Below, in pieces: positions 8,199-15,181 of a DNA stretch of 21,916 nucleotides. Under the pieces are notes generated by a model. The model made no database searches. It had not been told where the DNA came from and was given only the letters and a program-made list of their open reading frames with translations. The stretch is from a virus. The position numbers and the translations under genes were made by a program. Location: positions 1 through 21,916 of the IMG/VR virus record IMGVR_UViG_3300025164_001490, one strand, 5' to 3'. Each line of letters begins with the position of its first letter. The first letter of the stretch is position 1.

Positions 8199-8237
8199 AG
8201 GTTCTCCTTGTAGTGGGTAGCTAAGTAGCCTGATGGT
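8199..8237 (-). promoter_or_regulatory. Short leader with CTACTTA element and strong SD
   Basis: A 39-base gap between the primase stop and the zinc-ribbon gene start. On the minus strand it carries CTACTTA (8222-8228), exactly 12 bases before AAGGAG (8204-8209), which lies five bases before the ATG. The same heptamer at the same 12-base distance from AAGGAG occurs in the only other sizeable gap of this cluster, at 11753-11759. It may be a promoter element or an mRNA processing or translation signal. No hairpin with a T-run is visible. Confidence 0.3.
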
Positions 8238-9098
8238 CTAGTTAGCTGGGTTAAACAGGTGTTTTATTTCTTCAGGTGACAGGTTATCCGGTTGGGCCCC
8301 TGGGTACTGGAGCACCGTCGCGGGTACCCCTTGGGCCAGGAGCGCTTGTTGAACGATTTTCCCAGAGGTTCTTCCGGAAACGTCGTTGTCAAACACCACG
8401 ATAACACGGTCCGCCAGATTCTGCAAATGGGTGATTTGTGACGGCGTCACCTTGGTCCCCATGGTGGCGACGACGTTGTCGACCCCGTGCTGCTTGAGCC
8501 AAAGGCAGGCCTTGTACCCCTCGACCACATAAAGCAACGGGGTGCCCTTGGGCACCAGGTGGCCCCCGTAGAGCCATGACTTGTTTCGAGGTGCATAGTT
8601 GTGATCTACAGCACCCCGGAGCATCGTCCCGGTATAGACTTTATACCGCGGTTCCACCCCGTCGGCCGCTCGCCCGCTGATTGCCACGAGACGACCACCG
8701 GGTGCCCGGATTGGGAACGTGATGCGCTCGTACATCATGTCGTACCCGACTTCGAATTTCAGTAATGTGGCTTCGGAGAAACCTGTGTCCGCCAGGGCCA
8801 CGGGGCAGTAGCGAAACAGCGCCAAGACCGATTCGTTCATCTGGTCGTTCGTTTCCCGGCGGATCGCGGGCATCAGGTTGACGCCGTCGAAATTATACCC
8901 AAGTAATTTCTTGAGGGATTCGAAATTTCCTGTGATCCCGCAGCTAAAGCACCGGTAGTGGCCACTGGCCAGATGGACTGAAAAACTTGGATGTGCCTCT
9001 TGTCCGCCCTTGTGGACAGGGCACGCGGCAATCGCATGGGTATCGCTGGTACGACGCACCAGGTTGAGCCGGGCGTCGAGCTGGTCTAACAAATCCAT
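8238..9098 (-). CDS. DnaG-like DNA primase
   Basis: A 286-residue compact primase that makes RNA primers for lagging-strand synthesis. The N-terminal CHC2-type zinc finger is C26, H29, C50, C53 (CPVH ... CFSC). The RNA-polymerase-like core has basic and aromatic segments (residues 124-156). The TOPRIM domain has E193-G194 (VVEGYKA) and D237/D239 (VVFDNDVSG), the metal-binding acidic residues. There is no long C-terminal helicase-interaction domain as in bacterial DnaG, as expected for a short phage primase. Its ATG overlaps the helicase stop as TAATG, so the two should be made together and probably act as a primosome. Confidence 0.93.
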   Translation of the reverse strand: MDLLDQLDARLNLVRRTSDTHAIAACPVHKGGQEAHPSFSVHLASGHYRCFSCGITGNFESLKKLLGYNFDGVNLMPAIRRETNDQMNESVLALFRYCPVALADTGFSEATLLKFEVGYDMMYERITFPIRAPGGRLVAISGRAADGVEPRYKVYTGTMLRGAVDHNYAPRNKSWLYGGHLVPKGTPLLYVVEGYKACLWLKQHGVDNVVATMGTKVTPSQITHLQNLADRVIVVFDNDVSGRTSGKIVQQALLAQGVPATVLQYPGAQPDNLSPEEIKHLFNPAN

Positions 9099-10411
9099 TA
9101 GTCGTTGAACCGGTTGGTCTCCTTGGATTCTTCCTCATCCTCCCCAAGGTACTTGGACGGAAGTTTCCAGTCGGGTTGACCGTTGGGCAACATGATGGGG
9201 CCAAGGCCATGACAGCATTTGTTCCCAACGGAGAAGCCGTCCAGCGTGGTCTCGCGGGCCGCCTGGACTAAAAAAACCGTACGTTCGAGACGTTTGTCAT
9301 TGTCGAGCCGGAGCATGAGGTCACAGTCCATCGCAAAGGCATCGGAGAACGCCGCGTCTCCCGTGACCCAGAGGCGTGCTCTCTCGCCCTTCCGATTCGC
9401 CTGGGTCGTGATGACACTCGGGAGCTTGAGCGCTTGGCAAAGGTGTTGCAGATCGTAACTGATGTTCCGGATGGTCTTGGGGTCGGCGTCCCGTTTCTTG
9501 GTCTGCTGATCCACCATCTTGTAGAGCGAGTCCACCAACAGGATGTCGGGCTTATATTCGTCGATCTTGGCCATGAGGGACGAGACCGTTCGGCCTTCGA
9601 TGTTATCAGTCAGCGACGTGATGATGATCTCCTGTTCATACGGAATCGTATTCCGAGACGTTAAGTATTCGCGGAACCTTGCCTCGTCGGTTTCAAACAA
9701 GCTGCCGCCGAGCACCTGGCCGTAGTCCACATGACACTGGATCGCGGCCGTACGGTTGAGCAGTACCTCCTCGGCCATTTCGCACGACACCACCAGGGAG
9801 CGCTTGCCAGCCCGTTGGGCCGCACACGCGATTTCCAGGAGCCGGAACGTCTTGGTAGATTTCATACGCCCATAGATCACGTTGAATGTCCCTGGCTGGA
9901 TTCCGCCGGTTGCCTCGTTGAGCGGTGCCCAAGGCCAGGGAATTCCCCTCATCCTGCCGCCATGCTTGATGTCGAGGTACATTTGATAGAGCTTACCCGA
10001 GTGGCTCGACATAGTGATGTCTTTTGACATCATCATGCTGGAGCTGGCGGCCGAGGCCCCGCGGTGCAGTTCCGCGACGGCGTCGTCATACTGCTGCATC
10101 GCGATGTTGCTTTCCGCGTTGGCAATCGAGGCCCTGAGGGTAATTTCGACTCGCTCCTTATGAACCCTGTCCACTAGCTCCGAGACATTCATGGTGGTCT
10201 CGGGGGTGTACATGAACGCGGGGACAAGCCGTGTGATGTCCTCGAGTGGCGGGACGTTGGTGTGACGTTGGAAATATGCCCCGATGAATCCCCAGACGGC
10301 TTTTTCGTCTGGCGTGTAGAACGATCGTTCCGTAACCCCAAGGCGCTTGGCCTCCAGGAAATTGGTCGAGCTTTCGATCGCTTTGGTCAAGAGCTTGACA
10401 GTACTGCTCAT
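9098..10411 (-). CDS. DnaB-like replicative helicase
   Basis: A 437-residue hexameric-type helicase of the RecA-fold SF4 class. The N-terminal helical domain covers residues 1-130. The ATPase has Walker A GRMKSTKT (181-188), the DnaB H1a Glu at E211 (SCEMAEE), Walker B D294 (ILLVDS), and a polar motif with Q337 (TTQANR). The residue before the Walker A Lys is Thr rather than Gly. The start at 10411 is chosen because GAGGA lies eight bases upstream and the ATG overlaps the previous stop as ATGA; the longer frame to 10534 adds a Thr/Arg/Pro-rich leader that is only the shadow of the upstream gene. It is followed by primase with a TAATG overlap. Confidence 0.92.
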   Translation of the reverse strand: MSSTVKLLTKAIESSTNFLEAKRLGVTERSFYTPDEKAVWGFIGAYFQRHTNVPPLEDITRLVPAFMYTPETTMNVSELVDRVHKERVEITLRASIANAESNIAMQQYDDAVAELHRGASAASSSMMMSKDITMSSHSGKLYQMYLDIKHGGRMRGIPWPWAPLNEATGGIQPGTFNVIYGRMKSTKTFRLLEIACAAQRAGKRSLVVSCEMAEEVLLNRTAAIQCHVDYGQVLGGSLFETDEARFREYLTSRNTIPYEQEIIITSLTDNIEGRTVSSLMAKIDEYKPDILLVDSLYKMVDQQTKKRDADPKTIRNISYDLQHLCQALKLPSVITTQANRKGERARLWVTGDAAFSDAFAMDCDLMLRLDNDKRLERTVFLVQAARETTLDGFSVGNKCCHGLGPIMLPNGQPDWKLPSKYLGEDEEESKETNRFND

Positions 10412-10995
10412 AGGATTTCCTCGAGTGTCTTGGTGGCGGCCAGCGCGGTCTTGAGGCTGACTCCGCGGAGTTGTTGTAGTTGTAATAATGCTTCGAGTAC
10501 CGGGAGATCCCCAAGATGCAGGATGTTGCCCCACAGGTTTTCGACTCGCTTGGTCAAGGGGAAGTTGAATGGCGACGCGAGCATCTCGGTGATGAACTCC
10601 ATGTTGTCCGCCGGTACCCCGTGGGTCAGGGCCACGCGGGCCACGTCCTCGAGGTCTCCCTTGATGACCGAGGGGGCACCGAACGCTACCCCACGGTACA
10701 CCACGAGTCCGGCGGAACTGAACTTGCCTGCGCTATAGTCATCCACGGCAAACCATGCCGTCATGGTCCCGGGGATCGACATCCCGACCTCAAGACCCCA
10801 TTTTCTATGGGTTGAGCGCACCAGGGTGGCCATGTGGTAACTCGCGGCCTCCATGGCCATGATGGAGGTTATGGCCGGCCGTCGCAGTTCTTCCAGGCGC
10901 TCACCCGAGGGATTCTCCAGGTAATCCCCGTGGTCGAGAAACCGGTACTCCGGTTTTTCAGGAAGGACGGTTCCCCAGAATGCTCGCCAGAACAT
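10408..10995 (-). CDS. Hypothetical protein upstream of DnaB-like helicase
   Basis: A 195-residue protein that I do not recognise. The ATG at 10995 follows GAGGA five bases upstream, so I prefer it to a longer frame starting at 11064. The N-terminus is aromatic (MFWRAFWG), a middle section contains alternating hydrophobic strands (AWFAVDDYSAGKFSSAGLVV), and residues 150-195 are Leu-rich and strongly helical (LLQLQQLRGVSLKTAL). It looks soluble. It overlaps the gene before it by 38 bases and the helicase gene by four bases (ATGA). Immediate coupling to a replicative helicase would fit a helicase loader or accessory factor, but no motif confirms this. Confidence 0.7.
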   Translation of the reverse strand: MFWRAFWGTVLPEKPEYRFLDHGDYLENPSGERLEELRRPAITSIMAMEAASYHMATLVRSTHRKWGLEVGMSIPGTMTAWFAVDDYSAGKFSSAGLVVYRGVAFGAPSVIKGDLEDVARVALTHGVPADNMEFITEMLASPFNFPLTKRVENLWGNILHLGDLPVLEALLQLQQLRGVSLKTALAATKTLEEIL

Positions 10996-11293
10996 CTCGT
11001 TCCTCGTGGTTGTGCTCCAGGGCGTTGGCAATATCGTCCCGTAGGCAGTTAAAAAAATAGGCAAAGGCCTTGAGGGTCTCGCGGTCCATCACCATGTTGT
11101 TGTTTGCAGCCGTGGGGCTGTTGGATATCGTGCCCTTGGCCACCAGCTCCCCACGGCTCGACAGCATGGCGAACTCACAGCCGAGCAACAACTTGGATTC
11201 CTCATCCGCTGGCCCAGGGGTTATCCCGGGTTCCGGGGGGGAGATACGGAACTCCCCCCCGAGGATACGGATTTCTTTGATCTCGATCTTCAT
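10958..11293 (-). CDS. Hypothetical protein, 111 residues
   Basis: I do not recognise this gene. It starts MKIEIKEIRILGGEFRISPP, with a beta-like amphipathic N-terminus, then a Pro/Gly/Glu linker, a hydrophobic segment (LLLGCEFAMLSS), and a helical C-terminus (residues 70-105, including AFAYFFNCLRDDIANAL). The ATG overlaps the upstream stop as ATGA, which fixes the start by coupling. Its own end overlaps the next gene by 38 bases. It is one of four small unknown genes between the UDG-like and helicase genes. No enzymatic motif is visible. Confidence 0.65.
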   Translation of the reverse strand: MKIEIKEIRILGGEFRISPPEPGITPGPADEESKLLLGCEFAMLSSRGELVAKGTISNSPTAANNNMVMDRETLKAFAYFFNCLRDDIANALEHNHEERDVLASILGNRPS

Positions 11294-11730
11294 TTGTCCT
11301 CCTCTGGTTTTGTGATCTTGGCGGTGAAGCTCTTGGTCTTGATGGCCGTGAGGGCTTCGGACGGAAGGGCCTTGGCCTTCACCAAGGTCTCGAGCGTAGC
11401 GGTCAAGACGACAGGCTCCTTGGGTTCCACGAGGCCAGGGTATTGTTCGAGCGGGTTTGACAACAGGGTCTTGAGGACTGCGGTATCCACGAAGCGGTTC
11501 GGCGTGAGCGAGAGACTGAAGCTCTTGCCCGTTACATCACGGAAGTCCTTGTTTGATTCGGCCTCTTGCTTGGACAATTCGACGAGTCGTTTCTCGATCG
11601 CGTCTTTGTTATCTACAAGCTTGGTGTACAACCTGATTTTGTCGCCGTGCTCTGTCATCAGGATCTCGATCGTGCTGTTGGATTGATCGAGGGCATCGCG
11701 TTGAATTTTGATTTTTTCAGGTAAGCGCAT
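11290..11730 (-). CDS. Hypothetical helical protein, 146 residues
   Basis: I do not recognise this gene. The first 65 residues are charged and heptad-like (RDALDQSNSTIEIL ... DAIEKRLVELSKQEAES), suggesting a coiled coil. A more hydrophobic middle follows (residues 66-110), then a Lys/Thr-rich tail ending EEDK. The start is well supported: AAGGAG lies four bases before the ATG, after a 52-base gap that also carries a CTACTTA element. The strong SD and the gap suggest this gene heads its own expression unit leading into the helicase and primase genes. It may be a scaffold-like or protein-binding accessory protein, which is speculation. Confidence 0.7.
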   Translation of the reverse strand: MRLPEKIKIQRDALDQSNSTIEILMTEHGDKIRLYTKLVDNKDAIEKRLVELSKQEAESNKDFRDVTGKSFSLSLTPNRFVDTAVLKTLLSNPLEQYPGLVEPKEPVVLTATLETLVKAKALPSEALTAIKTKSFTAKITKPEEDK

Positions 11731-11782
11731 GGTACTCCTTTGGGGTATGGGTTAAGTAGATCGTCCTCTTATGAGCACCAGA
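11731..11782 (-). promoter_or_regulatory. 52-base gap with CTACTTA element and strong SD
   Basis: The largest gap in the minus-strand cluster. On the minus strand CTACTTA (11753-11759) lies 12 bases before AAGGAG (11735-11740), which precedes the ATG at 11730 by four bases. The layout matches the leader at 8199-8237. No stem-loop terminator is visible. I read it as a possible internal promoter or translation enhancer for the genes that follow. Confidence 0.3.
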
Positions 11783-12139
11783 TCATGTATTTTCACTGGC
11801 CCAGCGGGTCAAACGATCGTAGGCGTATTGCTCATGTTCCTCGGCCGTGGCCTTGAGGATACCGATGAGCCGGTCGAGTTGCTTTTTCTCATCGCCCGGG
11901 TGACACGGGGTCTTGGCAAACACCCGGATCCCCACCTTGCTGAACTCAAGGTTACGGGCATTGTCCAGTTCGGCCGACACCCAGCCGATTTGGCTTGGAT
12001 CGATACCCCGGAGATCCGGGGCCTCAACCTTCACCTCCACGGGGGTCATGACCGTGGCCCCGAGGTATCCTTGTTTTGTCGTGGTGGCGCCCCCGGTCCT
12101 CGCGCCCAACAGTGCGGAAAGTGCATCATTTCGATTCAT
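11783..12139 (-). CDS. Hypothetical protein, 118 residues
   Basis: I do not recognise this gene. The ATG at 12139 follows AAGGAG seven bases upstream and lies inside the end of the UDG-like gene (14-base overlap); a longer frame to 12181 has no such SD. The N-terminus is Ala/Gly/Thr-rich (MNRNDALSALLGARTGGATT). A central beta-like segment follows (PVEVKVEAPDLRG), and a charged helical C-terminus (KKQLDRLIGILKATAEEHEQ). There is no membrane segment. It is probably co-translated with the UDG-like gene; no function can be assigned. Confidence 0.65.
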   Translation of the reverse strand: MNRNDALSALLGARTGGATTTKQGYLGATVMTPVEVKVEAPDLRGIDPSQIGWVSAELDNARNLEFSKVGIRVFAKTPCHPGDEKKQLDRLIGILKATAEEHEQYAYDRLTRWASENT

Positions 12140-12803
12140 GGGTAAGCTCCTTGCTAAATTCTTTGGCCGACATCGCGGCACTCCAGGCCACCGATACGGC
12201 TTCCTTGAGTTGTGTCAACTGTGTCCCCGGGTTCTCCACCATGGACCCACGGGCGACTTTCCCGGGGTCCCACGACACCACCGCGGGGTATCGAAGTGTC
12301 TTGGCAATGCTTTTGCCAGGAACCTCGAGGTAATGGACGGTGTCGGACGCCTTGGTGATGGTGTTGCGGGTCACAAGGGTCGCGGCTCTCTCGCCTAGCA
12401 GCAGGATGATCTTGGGGTCCACGATGTAGATTTCCTGCATGAGCCTTGGGTTACAGGCGAGTAGTTCGTCTCGTGTAGGTGATCTCGGCTTACGCTTGAT
12501 CCCTTCGTCGGTGTCCTCATCGTATGATGGCCGGCACAGCACCATCGAGGTGATGTAGACATCGTATTGGCGTGATATCCCCAGGGGGGTGAATATCTCG
12601 TCCAACAGACTCCCGGCCTCACCCCTGAGGGGGAACCCGACCTTATCCTCGTAGGCGCCAGGTGGTTCCCCGATGATCATGAGGTTGGCATTTATCCCAC
12701 CTTCACCGAACACCACCTTGGTTCGCCGCGTACACAGGTCAGGACACCGGAGGCACCCCTTGTACTCTTCGAATAGTTGTTTGATATCACTTCGTTTGTC
12801 CAT
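12126..12803 (-). CDS. Uracil-DNA glycosylase-like protein (family 4 type), altered active-site motifs
   Basis: A 225-residue protein. The family 4 layout is clear: C17 and C20 (CLRC) with C90 (VLCRP) and C117 (LACNP) match the four 4Fe-4S ligands, and motif 1 is GEPPGAYEDKVGFPLRGEAG (45-64). Family members remove uracil from DNA. Two conserved positions differ: the uracil-stacking Phe of PFVG is Leu59, and the second-motif His-Pro is Tyr172-Pro173 (LRYPAVV). It may therefore have weak, changed or no glycosylase activity. I chose the second ATG (12803) because AAGGA lies eight bases before it; the first ATG (12812) overlaps the helicase stop. It is made directly after the SF2 helicase, with a one-base gap. 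Confidence 0.8.
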   Translation of the reverse strand: MDKRSDIKQLFEEYKGCLRCPDLCTRRTKVVFGEGGINANLMIIGEPPGAYEDKVGFPLRGEAGSLLDEIFTPLGISRQYDVYITSMVLCRPSYDEDTDEGIKRKPRSPTRDELLACNPRLMQEIYIVDPKIILLLGERAATLVTRNTITKASDTVHYLEVPGKSIAKTLRYPAVVSWDPGKVARGSMVENPGTQLTQLKEAVSVAWSAAMSAKEFSKELTHESK

Positions 12804-12804
12804 T

Positions 12805-14109
12805 TTACACATCCTTCTGGACCCTGTAGCCCGAGACCGTCAGGGATTCCATTGTCTTGTTCAGTGTCCTGATGAAGGCTGGGTGCCGCGCCGCGTAAAA
12901 CCATGCCTGCGGTTCTTGCCCGCCTTCACGTTCGAGCCGCCCAACCGTCTGGACCACGGCGTTGCGGTCTTTCATCGGGGTCACGACCCTGAGGGTATCG
13001 AGTGATGGTTCACTCAATCCTTCTTTTCCGAATAGCTCGATTGCCAAGGTAATGGGCTTGGTCCGGAGGTTCGCGAGCCGGACATCTGCCGGAGTTTCCA
13101 TGATGTTGATCCCGGGGGCAAGGTCATGCAACCTGTCCCTGAGGTTCAACAATACTTGCCGACGGCTCGAGATGATGAGTTGCTTTCGAAGTTGACGGTA
13201 TCCTTCTCGAATGTCTGTCTCCAGGACCCCGAGGTATTGTTCCGATTCGGCCAACTGGGTGACCGCCACGGCGTAGTTGTCGTCCAGCAGCAGGTCATCC
13301 ATCCGGACGAGCCGGAAGAATACCGAGGCCTTGGCCCTGGTGGAGTCTCGATAGAACACGTTCTTACTCAAGGCATGGTAGTAGACGAACGACAGGTAGT
13401 CCTCTCGCGCCAGGGTGGCGGACAACCCTATGCGGCGCCCTGGGAAAGCATTGGCCACCCCGGAGAACACGGGGGCAGCGAGATGATGCATCTCGTCCAT
13501 AATAATGCATCCATATATTTCGCCTAGCATACGCTTGTTAGTTTCATCGAGCGCAAGGACCGACTGGACCAGCGCGACGGTGAAGGGCTGGAGATCAAGA
13601 TCTCCGGATATCACCCGGCCTACCCGTTTGATCGACGTCTCCTTCAGGATCACCTCGGTCCATTGTTCCAGGATGTCTTTCGTGTGGGCCACCACCAGGG
13701 TCCAGCGACCGTACTCCACCGCGGCCTTGAGGGCGATGTACATCTTGCCCTCTCCGCACCGAAGACTCACGATAGCGTCGGACTGCCCTGGGGGCAGGGT
13801 CCCGGCGTCCCGGAGGAACTGGATGGCATCGACCTGCAACTGGTCCCTCGGGACAATAGCGCAGTGCTCCGCCACCGTGGGGAAATCCTTGGGGCCACGG
13901 TAGTGCGTAGGGGTAGAGGCGAGGTCAAGGTAGTGCCTTGGGGCCACGATGTGGTCGGGGGTCTCGTGGTACAGTTTCACCACCTTGGCCACGGTTGCCC
14001 TTCCGGTGGGTAGTACAATATACTGTAGGTCGTACATGGCTTTATCGGCCTCGGGGGTACCCCGGGGTAACCAAAGCATTTGATCCAGGAGGATACCCGT
14101 GTTCGACAT
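12805..14109 (-). CDS. SF2 DExH helicase (UvsW/XPB-like)
   Basis: A helicase-translocase of up to 434 residues. Motif I is SLRCGEGKMYIAL, with K122 but Met123 where Thr or Ser is expected. Motif Ia is VVAHTKDILEQW, motif II DEMH (205-208), motif III SAT (230-232), and motif VI QTVGRLERE near residue 390. The family includes T4 UvsW and XPB/RAD25, which remodel branched DNA and R-loops; the UvsX, nuclease and DnaB genes in the same cluster fit that role. It is the first gene of the minus-strand cluster. The start is uncertain: neither the ATG at 14109 nor the one at 14079 (MLWLPRGTPE) has a good SD. The longer version overlaps the divergent plus-strand gene by 11 bases. Confidence 0.88.
   Translation of the reverse strand: MSNTGILLDQMLWLPRGTPEADKAMYDLQYIVLPTGRATVAKVVKLYHETPDHIVAPRHYLDLASTPTHYRGPKDFPTVAEHCAIVPRDQLQVDAIQFLRDAGTLPPGQSDAIVSLRCGEGKMYIALKAAVEYGRWTLVVAHTKDILEQWTEVILKETSIKRVGRVISGDLDLQPFTVALVQSVLALDETNKRMLGEIYGCIIMDEMHHLAAPVFSGVANAFPGRRIGLSATLAREDYLSFVYYHALSKNVFYRDSTRAKASVFFRLVRMDDLLLDDNYAVAVTQLAESEQYLGVLETDIREGYRQLRKQLIISSRRQVLLNLRDRLHDLAPGINIMETPADVRLANLRTKPITLAIELFGKEGLSEPSLDTLRVVTPMKDRNAVVQTVGRLEREGGQEPQAWFYAARHPAFIRTLNKTMESLTVSGYRVQKDV
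13995..14024 (+). promoter_or_regulatory. Possible sigma70-like promoter for the plus-strand cluster
   Basis: TTGCCC (13995-14000), an 18-base spacer, and TATACT (14019-14024) lie about 75 bases before the GTG start of the first plus-strand gene. The site is inside the 5' coding part of the divergent helicase gene, which is expected because almost no intergenic DNA exists here. The -10 is embedded in a locally AT-rich patch (TAGTACAATATACTG) in otherwise GC-rich DNA. Phage-polymerase promoters may look quite different, so this remains a weak call. Confidence 0.3.
14087..14092 (+). promoter_or_regulatory. Consensus SD that fixes a GTG start
   Basis: AGGAGG lies six bases before GTG at 14099. 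No in-frame ATG with a comparable signal is nearby, so this site supports the GTG start of the 337-residue protein. On the opposite strand it falls inside, or just before, the helicase reading frame. Confidence 0.8.
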
Positions 14110-15112
14110 ATATGATGATGCTGGAGCGTTACTGAAGCGGCTCTACCCAGATGTCTCTCAACTTCCCAAGTTTGTCCTCATGGGCCAACCCAGGCAATTC
14201 GATCTTCCAAAGTATGCGTCCGATGACTTTGCCGTCGCGGTGCCGCTGCACGATGGGATCAAGTATGCTTACCCCTTGATGACCCCTGGGGCCACGGCGG
14301 TGAGTTGTCTCTACTTCGAACATACGCATCAAAATCTTCCTGCTGATCTTCGCAAGGAAGCGGCCACTCGATTGCTCGAAGCATGTGACCACCATTCCCT
14401 GGAGGTGACGGAAAAAGTTGCGGAATTAGCGACAGAGTATCAGGAAGAAGAAAAAACCGCAAGTTTTAAGACCCGGTTCCCGGACCAAGGGATCGAGGGC
14501 ACCCCGTGGTTCCCTCTCTCGACGGCCGAACAAGTAAAGCTCGCGACAGACCTATACCCCCAGATCATCCGAAAACTGGCACCATCGGAACGACGGGAGT
14601 TTACCTTGAACCTGCAGAAACAGGCGTCGGCCCATGGGCTCGGGATGCCCGATACCGCTGCCCAGTGGGGCGGGAACGTCTTGGCCAAGGGGCTGGTGCT
14701 CGATGGCGTGGAGAAGCGGGCCTCCATGATGAATCCCCAGCAGGCCGAGTTGCTCCGGGGGGCGATTGACCAGATCCTTGTGATGTCACCCGAAAAGGTG
14801 GCATCGGTGTTTGAACAGCTGGATCAAGAGCTTGGGTTTGATGTCCTGTGGGACACCAAGCTGCGGGATCCCCAGGCTATCCATGGGTTTTCTGAACCTG
14901 AGGTTGAGTTGGTGAAGTTCGCGGAGTTCGAAATGTCACGTGAACATTGGGACGCAGCGTGCGATGCGGGCCTGTTGGATGTCTTCGAAGACGACACCAA
15001 ACGGGCACTTCGCCAGCACCCCGAGGTGTTGGACGAATACACCGGGACCCCGGTGCTCCAGCACATCCTCGACGGGCTCGAATCCCTTGGGATCGTCCAG
15101 GGGGACAACTGA
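14099..15112 (+). CDS. Putative phage structural/morphogenesis protein with internal duplication
   Basis: A 337-residue protein with a GTG start. It holds two similar segments, residues 58-115 (YPLMT ... YFE ... LPADLRKEAATRLLEACDHHSL) and 138-195 (FPLST ... LYP ... LAPSERREFTLNLQKQASAHGL), sharing a [YF]PLxT start, an Arg-Glu pair and a final Ala-x-x-His-x-Leu pattern. A helical, acidic region follows (200-337). I do not know a named family. It opens the plus-strand structural cluster two genes before portal, which suggests a virion or head-assembly role, but no direct evidence exists. The stop TGA at 15110 is in the same frame as the short segment at 15122-15157 and the next gene. Confidence 0.85.
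   Translation: MFDIYDDAGALLKRLYPDVSQLPKFVLMGQPRQFDLPKYASDDFAVAVPLHDGIKYAYPLMTPGATAVSCLYFEHTHQNLPADLRKEAATRLLEACDHHSLEVTEKVAELATEYQEEEKTASFKTRFPDQGIEGTPWFPLSTAEQVKLATDLYPQIIRKLAPSERREFTLNLQKQASAHGLGMPDTAAQWGGNVLAKGLVLDGVEKRASMMNPQQAELLRGAIDQILVMSPEKVASVFEQLDQELGFDVLWDTKLRDPQAIHGFSEPEVELVKFAEFEMSREHWDAACDAGLLDVFEDDTKRALRQHPEVLDEYTGTPVLQHILDGLESLGIVQGDN
14270..14683 (+). repeat. Two-fold divergent protein repeat within the 337-residue gene
   Basis: Copy 1 is 14270-14443 and copy 2 is 14510-14683, each 58 codons, separated by 66 bases. The repeat is visible at protein level only: aromatic-PLxT at the start, a Tyr at position 15 or so, then a basic Arg-Glu helix and an Ala-rich helix ending in His-x-Leu. 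The DNA sequences have diverged, so the duplication is old. Confidence 0.6.
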
Positions 15113-15121
15113 CGGATAATC

Positions 15122-15157
15122 ATGTATCGTGATGGCGATTCTGTAGCGATGAGGTGA
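15122..15157 (+). pseudogene. Short coding remnant or leader peptide duplicating part of the next gene
   Basis: An 11-codon frame, MYRDGDSVAMR then TGA, sits in the 69-base gap before the next gene. Codons 15131-15151 encode DGDSVAM, the same seven residues encoded at 15281-15301 in the following gene. The two DNA copies match at 17 of 21 bases, and all four differences are at third codon positions without changing an amino acid. That pattern implies both copies were under protein-level selection. The frame is the same as both neighbouring genes, separated only by TGA codons. It could be a remnant of a duplicated gene or a translated leader. The SD is weak (GGAT). Confidence 0.35.
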
Positions 15158-15181
15158 CTCTCGCGTGGACCAGAAACCCAG

